64,000 nt of DNA from Pedobacter cryoconitis (lineage in GTDB: Bacteria; Bacteroidota; Bacteroidia; Sphingobacteriales; Sphingobacteriaceae): contig NZ_JACHCG010000006.1 in NCBI RefSeq assembly GCF_014200595.1, positions 248,001 through 312,000 of the forward strand, given 5' to 3'. A program made the position numbers and the translations under genes. Under the pieces are notes generated by a model that searched no databases, was not told the origin of the DNA, and worked only from the letters and a program-made list of their open reading frames with translations. Below, in pieces: positions 47,805-56,692 of this stretch; position 1 is the stretch's first letter; every line of letters starts with the position of its first letter.

Positions 47805-48677
47805 ATGAAAAACCCGCTCTATATCCGTTTAAACGCAGGCTTTAGTGAATGGCTAAGGATACTGAACTTTGATCACACCAGCCAAAGGGATATGCCTGTG
47901 ATGCTAAAGGCGTTCCTGATCTTTCTGGAAGAAAATGACTGCAACAGCATTACCGGTATCACAGAAAGCCACCTGGAAAATTACCTGCAGCACCTAAGTG
48001 AGCAGCCCTGTAAAACCAAACCAGGCACATTGAGCCTAAACTATATCCGTAAACACCTGCAGGTGATCCGCAAGTTTGCCCGGTACCTTGCCGAGAGCGG
48101 ACAAGAAAGCTTTTCAGTGAAAGTGCAACTCAAAGGCAAATCTACCAATATCAAAAGCATCCTGACCAAAAAGGAAGTTGCCAGGCTGTACGAGGCGACT
48201 ACAGAAAGTGTACTGGGGTTAAGGGACAGGGCATTATTGACGCTGTATTACGGTTGTGGTTTGAGGAAAAGCGAGGGCTTAAGCTTAAATATTGATGATA
48301 TCCTGCTGGAAAAAGAACTGGTGCTGGTACGCAAAGGCAAAGGTTATAAAGCAAGGTATGTTCCTTTGACCGGGAGCAATAAAAAAGACCTGGAATACTA
48401 CCTGAACTTCTCCAGGCCTTACCTGCTCAGCGGTAAAAAGGAACCGGCATTATTACTGAACGCAAACGGAAAAAGGTTAAAGACCGCTTTTGAACGGATG
48501 CAGAAACTACGGTCAGCATCAGGGATAAAAAAGCCTATCGGCCCGCATACCTTGCGCCACAGTATTGCTACACACCTGTTGCAGTCTGGTATGAAGCTGG
48601 AACAGATCCAGCGGTTCTTAGGCCATAGCAGCCTGGAAAGCACACAGATCTATACCCATATTGTTAATGAACTTTGA
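47805..48677 (+). CDS. Tyrosine recombinase 1, catalytically complete (copy 1)
   Basis: This is a 290-residue XerC/XerD-like integrase. The N-terminal SAM-like domain (10-105) precedes the catalytic domain with Arg154 in CGLRKSE, a Lys in VRKGKGYKARYVPL (177-179), His248 and Arg251 in PHTLRH, His274 in LGHSS and nucleophile Tyr283 in QIYTHI. All key residues are present, so strand exchange is expected. The gene overlaps recombinase 2 by 11 bases. I infer that it acts at the GATTACGGGGC core flanking the unit. Confidence 0.92.
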   Translation: MKNPLYIRLNAGFSEWLRILNFDHTSQRDMPVMLKAFLIFLEENDCNSITGITESHLENYLQHLSEQPCKTKPGTLSLNYIRKHLQVIRKFARYLAESGQESFSVKVQLKGKSTNIKSILTKKEVARLYEATTESVLGLRDRALLTLYYGCGLRKSEGLSLNIDDILLEKELVLVRKGKGYKARYVPLTGSNKKDLEYYLNFSRPYLLSGKKEPALLLNANGKRLKTAFERMQKLRSASGIKKPIGPHTLRHSIATHLLQSGMKLEQIQRFLGHSSLESTQIYTHIVNEL

Positions 48678-49587
48678 GGAGTACTTAAAAGAACTGGGCT
48701 TAAAGCCTGTTACGGTTTACCAGCACCGTAAATATGTCAGCTACTTTCTGTCCTGGCTTGCAGAAGAAGAGCGTTCGGGCTTAAGCTTGCAACAAGTCAG
48801 CTATACCGAGATCCTGGATTATGCAGATCATCAGCGTCAGGTGGGCAATCAGGTTAACCTGGTTAACAGGATGCTGCTGGCGGTAAGGTATTACTTTACT
48901 TACCTGCAAAAGGAAGATAAAATAACCCACAATCCTGCTGCCGGAATCAGCTTAAAGGGAGCGATAAGGACAGTCCCAAAAGACCTGCTGGAAAAAGCAG
49001 AACTGGAAGCTTTATATGAGAGCTATGTGGTCAGCGATGAGCGGAGCCAGCGGAATAAGGTTATGTTGTCCCTGTTGATCTATCAGGGAATCAGCAATGC
49101 GGAGCTGCATAAACTGGAGGCCGGCCATATCAAGTTAAAGGAAGGGAAAATCTATGTTCCAGCATCTCCGCAGAGCAACAGCAGGTTGCTGAAACTGGAA
49201 GCCTTCCAGGTCATGGAACTATATGAATATATCCATGTAACCAGGTCAAAGATACTGGCAGAGCGCAGTAAAGAACGTTCAGGGAGAAAGCCCAAAGCAA
49301 TGAAATCAGCCAGGCAGATCCACCAGCTTTTTATCAGTATGAACGGTTGTGAAAACATCAAAAACAGCTTATACCACTTTAACCAGGCTTTGCGGAAACT
49401 GAATCCTAAGTATAAAAATGCGGCACAGATCCGGCAGAGTGTGATTACCGAATGGTTAAAAGAAAAGGACTTACGGACAGTCCAGTACATGGCTGGGCAC
49501 CGGTATGTAAGCTCTACGGAGCGTTACCAGACCACTAATCTGGAGGATCTGAAAGAAGCACTGAACAAACACCACCCCTTAAAATAA
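48667..49587 (+). CDS. Tyrosine recombinase 2, degenerate active site (copy 1)
   Basis: ATG 48667 gives 306 residues; a TTG at 48661 is less likely. The fold follows recombinase 1, but the first catalytic Arg is Ser143 (GISNAELHKL where partner 1 has GLRKSEGLSL), and the first His of the HxxR motif is Ala253 (AQIRQ). Arg256, His278 (AGHRY) and Tyr287 (ERYQT) remain. It may be an architectural or asymmetric partner rather than an independent recombinase. The 11-base overlap implies equal synthesis of both proteins. Confidence 0.85.
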   Translation: MNFEEYLKELGLKPVTVYQHRKYVSYFLSWLAEEERSGLSLQQVSYTEILDYADHQRQVGNQVNLVNRMLLAVRYYFTYLQKEDKITHNPAAGISLKGAIRTVPKDLLEKAELEALYESYVVSDERSQRNKVMLSLLIYQGISNAELHKLEAGHIKLKEGKIYVPASPQSNSRLLKLEAFQVMELYEYIHVTRSKILAERSKERSGRKPKAMKSARQIHQLFISMNGCENIKNSLYHFNQALRKLNPKYKNAAQIRQSVITEWLKEKDLRTVQYMAGHRYVSSTERYQTTNLEDLKEALNKHHPLK

Positions 49588-50303
49588 AAGCATAAAAAAA
49601 TGAGCAAGCGGGAATTGGGCAGCAGCCCTATTCTCTGCCCTCACGCTACCGCTAAGGGCTATTAAAGTATCCTCCGGGGATACTTTACCCTCTTTAAGCT
49701 ATCGGCAAGGCCGAAAAAAGGATACTGATGGGGATACTCTGGTACTGGAAGCCTGCGGCAGCATGGTGCTTCGCAGATATAGTTGGGGAATCTTCCATTC
49801 CCCAAACCCCTTTGGAACCTCTTACTGATAGAAAGAGCCGCTCTTTACTCCCCACTGCCAAAGCACTTTCCATCAGTAAGAGGTCACCACCCAAAGCAAC
49901 CACCGGGAGTAGTAAAGTTGTTTTTGTATAGCAAAAACATAAACTTGCTCCATCAGGGCTCCCTGCAACGCACCAATGAGAATAGAGGTTCGGGGAGATG
50001 ATCTGTTAAGCCCCAAAAAGCGGAAGAAGGGGAAGCTGTCAAGGGAACGTGGAATAAATGGCCAATGCGGGCAGGCTAAGAGCGTTTATGCCGCGAAAGT
50101 CCCTTTACTGCTTTCCCTTCGGAGGCTATCTTTGCTGTAACAGATGATCTTCCTACCAGTAAAAGCCAAAAAATCAACGCACCAACGGCCTTGTAAAACC
50201 CAAACAAAAAACTAACTTTACGCTAAAGGAACGTTCTTTATAAAGCTGAAAAGTAGCTGCCAGCGAATCCGGCGAACTGTAAAACAGTTGCATAAGGGTG
50301 TTA
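49588..50303 (+). ncRNA. Hairpin-rich non-coding tail of the element, possible structured RNA or att region (copy 1)
   Basis: No gene fits in these 716 bases; the few short frames have odd composition. Strong inverted repeats include TAAAGTATCC with its complement (49663-49687, 10 bp), TTGGGGAAT-CTTCC-ATTCCCCAA (49783-49805) and 13-bp arms ACCTCTTACTGAT / ATCAGTAAGAGGT (49817-49829 with 49872-49884). The last part (about 50010-50303) has a diverged relative at 57985-58313. It ends GTTGCATAAGGGTGTTA before the core. It could be an expressed RNA, an attachment region, or both. Confidence 0.5.
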
Positions 50304-51122
50304 GATTACGGGGCTAGGCTTTATGATCCAGTGATTGGACGGTTTACAACGGTAGACCCACTTGCTGAAACAAGCAGACGACACTCGCCTTATACATATG
50401 GTTTGAATAATCCGATCCGTTTTATTGATCCGGATGGAATGGAGGCCACGGATTGGGTTAAAGGGAAGAATGGTATATACTGGGATAAAAATGCGAACGA
50501 TCAAAGTACTACTAAAGCTGGAGACACCTATTTAGGAAAGGATTTGACATTCACTTTTAATAGTTATATTAATGATACTTTTGATGGGCCAAATCCACCT
50601 TGGGGAGCAGCGGGAGATAAGTTGACGTCTACAATTAACCTAACTTCAAATGAAGATGCAGATGGGAATCTTACTTCAGTCGATGTAAAATCATCTTATG
50701 AAGTTAGCAAAACCGGAGGGTTGGATATATTTAAAGGCCGTGATTATTTTCCCGGACTTGGAAAAGATCAAAATATGGGCATTAATATTACTAATTCTAA
50801 TGGTTTTAATGCAACGTTTGAACAGCATGCAAGTGTGCCTGGCCTTGAAGCAGCGGGATTAGCTTTATTGGGCTATAGCTCAGTAAATGTTGCACAAAAA
50901 TTGACGCTTGGACTTTCTGGTAATAACCTTTCAGTTAGTGCTGCTACTGATGTCTTTCCGTCGGCAACCTTATCAGTTAATGGTAATCAATTGTTTAAAT
51001 ATAACCAGCCTTCGTTTAAGGGAACGCATGGTAACGATTTGATAAATTTTGGTACACGAACTAGTGCTCCGAGTATAATTGGCAGGCCAGCGCCTAATTT
51101 TTATAATCGATATAAAAAATAA
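50298..51122 (+). CDS. Duplicate RHS tip, orphaned by the tandem repeat
   Basis: This 274-residue frame opens at GTG 50298 in the element tail and reads [16 protein letters not shown]. From 50304 it is identical to residues 870-1141 of the RHS gene at 41308. It lacks the shell and signal peptide, so it should not be exported. A stop codon lies in frame 18 bases upstream of GTG. It is best viewed as a silent tip that becomes active only when rejoined to a shell. Confidence 0.75.
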   Translation: MLDYGARLYDPVIGRFTTVDPLAETSRRHSPYTYGLNNPIRFIDPDGMEATDWVKGKNGIYWDKNANDQSTTKAGDTYLGKDLTFTFNSYINDTFDGPNPPWGAAGDKLTSTINLTSNEDADGNLTSVDVKSSYEVSKTGGLDIFKGRDYFPGLGKDQNMGINITNSNGFNATFEQHASVPGLEAAGLALLGYSSVNVAQKLTLGLSGNNLSVSAATDVFPSATLSVNGNQLFKYNQPSFKGTHGNDLINFGTRTSAPSIIGRPAPNFYNRYKK

Positions 51123-51125
51123 AGA

Positions 51126-51491
51126 ATGACAGCTTTTTCAAAATTTGCAGGATATATTTTATTGAAATGGACTTTATTCTATATCTATCAATTTACCGAG
51201 GGTAGCACTAGATGGAGTTTTAATAAAGTCAATGGTGAAGGTCTTTTTTTAGCAGCATTTATGTTGCTTGCATTGCCATTAATAGAGCTTGTCATACTTT
51301 TTTTTCCTTTACAGTTGGCTTTAAAACAAAAGGGTTGGATAGCAATGCTGCTTTTAATAGCAACTTTTGGCCTAGAGTTTATAATAGGGTGGTTTGCTAC
51401 CAATCAGCACTTTGAAATTTGGATGGCAGTTAAAATTGGCCTAAGCATACTGCTTTTTTTGTTCATGTATAGGAAGCAATTGAGCATGTAA
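51126..51491 (+). CDS. Membrane immunity-like protein (copy 2)
   Basis: Identical 121-residue, four-helix protein to that at 44737-45102, placed 3 bases after the orphan tip. A second immunity dose would still protect the cell even if the first copy were lost during excision. Confidence 0.65.
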   Translation: MTAFSKFAGYILLKWTLFYIYQFTEGSTRWSFNKVNGEGLFLAAFMLLALPLIELVILFFPLQLALKQKGWIAMLLLIATFGLEFIIGWFATNQHFEIWMAVKIGLSILLFLFMYRKQLSM

Positions 51492-51673
51492 ACAGCAAAG
51501 TCTGGTCGATTGAGCCAAGCTTTGCTGTTTAGCTAATAGGCTGCATATCTGATTATGCGGCCTATTATTGTTTTTATACCTGCAAGTTGTGTTTTTGGGT
51601 ACCCAAAAACCTGCTTGCCTTCGCTTAGGAGCGAAGGAGAGGAAACCTTCGCAACTTGGTTTCTGCTACAGGG

Positions 51674-52024
51674 TTACTTACTGCCTTTTAAGAGTTCGTT
51701 CTTTTCCCTTTCAGCTTGTAACAGACGTTCGTAAAGTTCCATTACCTTGTCCAGCGGGTTAAAGGTGCACTGGTAGTTGAAATAACTCTGATCGTGGAAG
51801 TAGTTGATAATGGCATCTTCAGTGAAGCTCTTGATGGCCTGGGGTGTAACGCCTAAAGCCTTTGCAACCTTGCCAAGTGTTTCTTCTTCCACGCTCTCGC
51901 TTTGCTCGATCTTGGAAATCGTCTGCTGGCTGACGCCCATCTCAATAGCGAGGTGATCCTGTTTAATACCTCTGATCTCTCTGATCCGGCTGATCTTTCT
52001 GCCGATATGAATTGTTTCTGCCAT
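51674..52024 (-). CDS. XRE-family transcriptional regulator B (copy 2)
   Basis: Identical to the regulator at 45285-45635: 116 residues, N-terminal helix-turn-helix and a charged C-terminal helix. The palindrome cluster preceding it in copy 1 recurs at 51534-51664. Confidence 0.85.
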   Translation of the reverse strand: MAETIHIGRKISRIREIRGIKQDHLAIEMGVSQQTISKIEQSESVEEETLGKVAKALGVTPQAIKSFTEDAIINYFHDQSYFNYQCTFNPLDKVMELYERLLQAEREKNELLKGSK

Positions 52025-52044
52025 AATGTTTATGTAAAAAGCTG

Positions 52045-52407
52045 CTATAAAGCAGCAATATTGTTGTTAAAAAAATCCTTGAACTTCTTTTTGGTGAGCA
52101 TGGTATCTATGATCTTAAAGACCACCGTGCGGTCTTCCTCATCGAGCTGGTTGATTAGGTTGACCTGTTCAAAATTGGGTTTGTCCTGAATGGTGACCTC
52201 TACAGGCTGATTGTCGAAATGTACCACCTGGTCAATGGTCATGCCGAAGTACCCGGCAAAGCGTTCCAGTTCATCAATAGCAATATCACGTGTATTGTTC
52301 TCCACCTTGTTATAGCTGGTATAGGGGATGTTCAGTTCAGCGGCCAATTGCTTTTGCAGCAATCCTTTGCGTTCCCTGATCTTCTTAATGTTATCGCCTA
52401 AGCTCAT
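52045..52407 (-). CDS. XRE-family transcriptional regulator A (copy 2)
   Basis: Identical to the 120-residue regulator at 45656-46018, using the same MSLGDNI start. Divergent from the second ATPase gene. Confidence 0.85.
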   Translation of the reverse strand: MSLGDNIKKIRERKGLLQKQLAAELNIPYTSYNKVENNTRDIAIDELERFAGYFGMTIDQVVHFDNQPVEVTIQDKPNFEQVNLINQLDEEDRTVVFKIIDTMLTKKKFKDFFNNNIAAL

Positions 52408-52543
52408 GACGTTTGGTTTTCTTCCAAAAATACCCATAAAAGCTATTTTAATCAATATGTTGCGTTATTGCTGATTTTGTAGTTGCCAAAATAGGTATTA
52501 ATTGTTAGGTTTGCTATATCGAAAATAGCAATAAATAGTTTAG

Positions 52544-54163
52544 ATGGATAAAAAGGCCAAACTGATCACAGAAAACCCTGAATTACTGCTCTACCTGGAG
52601 GGTAAATTGCACATAACTGTTCTGGGAGGCATCAAACTGACCGGCCTTGACCGGTTGAAGGTCACGCTAAAGCTGATCATTGCCGGTAAGCCGTCCAATG
52701 CGTTCCGCCATAACCTTGACCTGTACAACAGTATGCAGAGTGAGCAGCTGATCGAAAAGGCATCCGAAACACTGGATATCAGCAGCAGCGAGCTGTCACA
52801 GGTCATTAACGGATTGGTCACCGCATTGGAAAACTACCGTGGAGAGCGTCTGGAATCCATGAAGCCGAAACAGCCGGAGAAAAGAACGTTATCAGAAACG
52901 GAACGTAAAGCAGCCATTACTTTCCTGAAATCCCCTAACCTGTTACAGCGCACCAAACAGGTCATTGCCGATAGCGGGCTGATCGGGGAAGAAAACAACA
53001 GCCTGATCGCTTACCTGACCTATACGAGCCGGAAACGGCACACCCCTTTACATCTGATGTGCCTGGGTGCCTCCGGCACCGGCAAGACCTGGCTGCAGGA
53101 GAAAGTATCAGAGCTGATGCCTGAGGAGGATAAATTGGAAATCACCTCACTTTCCAGCAACGCCTTTTATTACTTCGGCAGGGAAGAATTGAAACACAAG
53201 TTGTTATTGATCGAGGATCTGGATGGAGCAGAAAGCGTACTTTATCCTTTGAGAGAACTGCAAAGTAAACGTAAAATCAGTAAAACGGTGACCTTGAAGG
53301 ACAATAAAGGCAACCTGAAAACGGTAACGCTGAATGTAGAAGGGCCAGTGTGCGTATCAGGCTGCACCACCAGGGAACAATTGTATGAAGACAATGCGAA
53401 CCGCTGCATCCTTTTGTATATGGACAATAGTATCGAGCAGGATAAAAAGATCATGGAATACCAGCGTAAGCTAAGTGCCGGCCAGGTTGATGAATCCGGA
53501 CAGCATAAGCTGAAAGAGCAGATCAAGAACGTACAGCGGATCTTAAAGCCGATTACCGTTAAAAACCCTTATGCTACTTATCTGCAGTTGCCGGAGGAAG
53601 TCTTTAAACCGAGGCGTACCATGCTGTTGTTGTTGCTTTTTACCGAGACAATCACCTATTACCACCAGTACCAGCGAAGCTTGAAGACCGATACCGACAC
53701 CGGGGAGCAATATATTGAAAGTACACTGGAAGATGTGGAAGCCGCCTTTACATTGCTTGAAACTACCTTGCTAAAGAAAAGTGATGAACTGAATGATGCC
53801 TGCCGAAGCTTCTTTGAAAAGCTGAAAGGCTACCTGAAAGAAAAAGATACCGAAAGCTTTTACAGCAAAGAGATCCGCTCGGCATTCCGACTGACACCCA
53901 GCAGTATCGGGCGTTATTTGTATGAGCTGGAAAGAATGGGTTATATCAAGATCACCCGTGGTAACCGCTATAAAGGCTTTGAATACAAGGTGCAGAGTTG
54001 GAATGATCTGGAGAGTTTGCAGCAGAGCAGCAAAATGCTGGTCAGCAGCATCCTTGAAAATATCAAATCAGTATCCCGTAACCCAGCGGTATCCCACAGC
54101 GGTGATGGGTTACCTAAAGTGCAGAAAGACAGCAGGAAAGAAGCAGTAACTCAGAGTAAGTAA
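52544..54163 (+). CDS. P-loop ATPase with C-terminal winged helix (copy 2)
   Basis: Identical 539-residue protein to 46155-47774, with intact Walker A and B motifs and no disrupting change. Both copies therefore remain potentially active. Confidence 0.75.
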   Translation: MDKKAKLITENPELLLYLEGKLHITVLGGIKLTGLDRLKVTLKLIIAGKPSNAFRHNLDLYNSMQSEQLIEKASETLDISSSELSQVINGLVTALENYRGERLESMKPKQPEKRTLSETERKAAITFLKSPNLLQRTKQVIADSGLIGEENNSLIAYLTYTSRKRHTPLHLMCLGASGTGKTWLQEKVSELMPEEDKLEITSLSSNAFYYFGREELKHKLLLIEDLDGAESVLYPLRELQSKRKISKTVTLKDNKGNLKTVTLNVEGPVCVSGCTTREQLYEDNANRCILLYMDNSIEQDKKIMEYQRKLSAGQVDESGQHKLKEQIKNVQRILKPITVKNPYATYLQLPEEVFKPRRTMLLLLLFTETITYYHQYQRSLKTDTDTGEQYIESTLEDVEAAFTLLETTLLKKSDELNDACRSFFEKLKGYLKEKDTESFYSKEIRSAFRLTPSSIGRYLYELERMGYIKITRGNRYKGFEYKVQSWNDLESLQQSSKMLVSSILENIKSVSRNPAVSHSGDGLPKVQKDSRKEAVTQSK

Positions 54164-54193
54164 AAAATGTACAGTTAGCAAAAAAAGCAAATC

Positions 54194-55066
54194 ATGAAAA
54201 ACCCGCTCTATATCCGTTTAAACGCAGGCTTTAGTGAATGGCTAAGGATACTGAACTTTGATCACACCAGCCAAAGGGATATGCCTGTGATGCTAAAGGC
54301 GTTCCTGATCTTTCTGGAAGAAAATGACTGCAACAGCATTACCGGTATCACAGAAAGCCACCTGGAAAATTACCTGCAGCACCTAAGTGAGCAGCCCTGT
54401 AAAACCAAACCAGGCACATTGAGCCTAAACTATATCCGTAAACACCTGCAGGTGATCCGCAAGTTTGCCCGGTACCTTGCCGAGAGCGGACAAGAAAGCT
54501 TTTCAGTGAAAGTGCAACTCAAAGGCAAATCTACCAATATCAAAAGCATCCTGACCAAAAAGGAAGTTGCCAGGCTGTACGAGGCGACTACAGAAAGTGT
54601 ACTGGGGTTAAGGGACAGGGCATTATTGACGCTGTATTACGGTTGTGGTTTGAGGAAAAGCGAGGGCTTAAGCTTAAATATTGATGATATCCTGCTGGAA
54701 AAAGAACTGGTGCTGGTACGCAAAGGCAAAGGTTATAAAGCAAGGTATGTTCCTTTGACCGGGAGCAATAAAAAAGACCTGGAATACTACCTGAACTTCT
54801 CCAGGCCTTACCTGCTCAGCGGTAAAAAGGAACCGGCATTATTACTGAACGCAAACGGAAAAAGGTTAAAGACCGCTTTTGAACGGATGCAGAAACTACG
54901 GTCAGCATCAGGGATAAAAAAGCCTATCGGCCCGCATACCTTGCGCCACAGTATTGCTACACACCTGTTGCAGTCTGGTATGAAGCTGGAACAGATCCAG
55001 CGGTTCTTAGGCCATAGCAGCCTGGAAAGCACACAGATCTATACCCATATTGTTAATGAACTTTGA
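54194..55066 (+). CDS. Tyrosine recombinase 1, catalytically complete (copy 2)
   Basis: Identical to 47805-48677, with all catalytic residues (Arg154, Lys177/179, His248, Arg251, His274, Tyr283) kept. Confidence 0.92.
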   Translation: MKNPLYIRLNAGFSEWLRILNFDHTSQRDMPVMLKAFLIFLEENDCNSITGITESHLENYLQHLSEQPCKTKPGTLSLNYIRKHLQVIRKFARYLAESGQESFSVKVQLKGKSTNIKSILTKKEVARLYEATTESVLGLRDRALLTLYYGCGLRKSEGLSLNIDDILLEKELVLVRKGKGYKARYVPLTGSNKKDLEYYLNFSRPYLLSGKKEPALLLNANGKRLKTAFERMQKLRSASGIKKPIGPHTLRHSIATHLLQSGMKLEQIQRFLGHSSLESTQIYTHIVNEL

Positions 55067-55976
55067 GGAGTACTTAAAAGAACTGGGCTTAAAGCCTGTT
55101 ACGGTTTACCAGCACCGTAAATATGTCAGCTACTTTCTGTCCTGGCTTGCAGAAGAAGAGCGTTCGGGCTTAAGCTTGCAACAAGTCAGCTATACCGAGA
55201 TCCTGGATTATGCAGATCATCAGCGTCAGGTGGGCAATCAGGTTAACCTGGTTAACAGGATGCTGCTGGCGGTAAGGTATTACTTTACTTACCTGCAAAA
55301 GGAAGATAAAATAACCCACAATCCTGCTGCCGGAATCAGCTTAAAGGGAGCGATAAGGACAGTCCCAAAAGACCTGCTGGAAAAAGCAGAACTGGAAGCT
55401 TTATATGAGAGCTATGTGGTCAGCGATGAGCGGAGCCAGCGGAATAAGGTTATGTTGTCCCTGTTGATCTATCAGGGAATCAGCAATGCGGAGCTGCATA
55501 AACTGGAGGCCGGCCATATCAAGTTAAAGGAAGGGAAAATCTATGTTCCAGCATCTCCGCAGAGCAACAGCAGGTTGCTGAAACTGGAAGCCTTCCAGGT
55601 CATGGAACTATATGAATATATCCATGTAACCAGGTCAAAGATACTGGCAGAGCGCAGTAAAGAACGTTCAGGGAGAAAGCCCAAAGCAATGAAATCAGCC
55701 AGGCAGATCCACCAGCTTTTTATCAGTATGAACGGTTGTGAAAACATCAAAAACAGCTTATACCACTTTAACCAGGCTTTGCGGAAACTGAATCCTAAGT
55801 ATAAAAATGCGGCACAGATCCGGCAGAGTGTGATTACCGAATGGTTAAAAGAAAAGGACTTACGGACAGTCCAGTACATGGCTGGGCACCGGTATGTAAG
55901 CTCTACGGAGCGTTACCAGACCACTAATCTGGAGGATCTGAAAGAAGCACTGAACAAACACCACCCCTTAAAATAA
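55056..55976 (+). CDS. Tyrosine recombinase 2, degenerate active site (copy 2)
   Basis: Identical to 48667-49587, with the same Ser143 and Ala253 replacements, so these are not random decay in one copy. Overlaps recombinase 1 by 11 bases. Confidence 0.85.
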   Translation: MNFEEYLKELGLKPVTVYQHRKYVSYFLSWLAEEERSGLSLQQVSYTEILDYADHQRQVGNQVNLVNRMLLAVRYYFTYLQKEDKITHNPAAGISLKGAIRTVPKDLLEKAELEALYESYVVSDERSQRNKVMLSLLIYQGISNAELHKLEAGHIKLKEGKIYVPASPQSNSRLLKLEAFQVMELYEYIHVTRSKILAERSKERSGRKPKAMKSARQIHQLFISMNGCENIKNSLYHFNQALRKLNPKYKNAAQIRQSVITEWLKEKDLRTVQYMAGHRYVSSTERYQTTNLEDLKEALNKHHPLK

Positions 55977-56692
55977 AAGCATAAAAAAATGAGCAAGCGG
56001 GAATTGGGCAGCAGCCCTATTCTCTGCCCTCACGCTACCGCTAAGGGCTATTAAAGTATCCTCCGGGGATACTTTACCCTCTTTAAGCTATCGGCAAGGC
56101 CGAAAAAAGGATACTGATGGGGATACTCTGGTACTGGAAGCCTGCGGCAGCATGGTGCTTCGCAGATATAGTTGGGGAATCTTCCATTCCCCAAACCCCT
56201 TTGGAACCTCTTACTGATAGAAAGAGCCGCTCTTTACTCCCCACTGCCAAAGCACTTTCCATCAGTAAGAGGTCACCACCCAAAGCAACCACCGGGAGTA
56301 GTAAAGTTGTTTTTGTATAGCAAAAACATAAACTTGCTCCATCAGGGCTCCCTGCAACGCACCAATGAGAATAGAGGTTCGGGGAGATGATCTGTTAAGC
56401 CCCAAAAAGCGGAAGAAGGGGAAGCTGTCAAGGGAACGTGGAATAAATGGCCAATGCGGGCAGGCTAAGAGCGTTTATGCCGCGAAAGTCCCTTTACTGC
56501 TTTCCCTTCGGAGGCTATCTTTGCTGTAACAGATGATCTTCCTACCAGTAAAAGCCAAAAAATCAACGCACCAACGGCCTTGTAAAACCCAAACAAAAAA
56601 CTAACTTTACGCTAAAGGAACGTTCTTTATAAAGCTGAAAAGTAGCTGCCAGCGAATCCGGCGAACTGTAAAACAGTTGCATAAGGGTGTTA
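55977..56692 (+). ncRNA. Hairpin-rich non-coding tail of the element (copy 2)
   Basis: Identical to 49588-50303, with the same three strong inverted repeats, now at 56052-56076, 56172-56194 and 56206-56273. It ends in GTTGCATAAGGGTGTTA directly before the tip at 56693. Confidence 0.5.

Larger units (their letters stand above)
43915..50303 (+). mobile_element. Putative RHS tip-replacement element, copy 1 (6389 bp)
   Basis: The unit begins with the core GATTACGGGGC inside the RHS gene and ends just before the next GATTACGGGGC at 50304. It contains a new tip, an immunity-like gene, a structured segment, two XRE regulators, a P-loop ATPase, two tyrosine recombinases and a structured tail. The left edge joins the RHS shell in frame. 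Deleting both copies would join the shell to the tip at 56693, again in frame, giving a protein of about 1139 residues. I infer a recombinase-driven element carrying its own toxin and immunity cargo. Confidence 0.75.
43915..50303 (+). repeat. Tandem direct repeat, unit 1
   Basis: Every position checked, coding and non-coding, recurs 6389 bases later. All encoded proteins are the same in both units. The flanks differ right at the border: bases 43911-43914 are GTAT, whereas 50300-50303 are GTTA. Confidence 0.95.
50304..56692 (+). repeat. Tandem direct repeat, unit 2 (second copy of the tip-replacement element)
   Basis: This is the second 6389-bp unit, offset exactly 6389 from unit 1 and identical wherever compared. 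It begins with GATTACGGGGCTAGG and is followed by GATTACGGGGCAAGG, which opens a different tip. The unit 1 to unit 2 junction equals the junction expected in an excised circle. Confidence 0.95.

Noticed and set aside
47805..49587. Ordinary phage integrase or Xer pair
   Set aside because: No phage structural genes are present, there are two adjacent overlapping recombinases with an ATPase, and the borders fall in RHS genes.
49694..50001. Short ORFs in the element tail on both strands
   Set aside because: They overlap each other and strong hairpins, have odd amino acid content and resemble no protein. The stretch is better seen as non-coding.
49588..50303. CRISPR array
   Set aside because: There are hairpins but no regularly spaced direct repeats here or elsewhere in the window, and no cas genes.
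43915..56692. The tandem repeat as an assembly error
   Set aside because: It cannot be fully excluded, but the junction lies exactly at the core motif shared with the RHS gene and the next tip, which a random mis-join would not produce. It is kept as biological, with read checks proposed.
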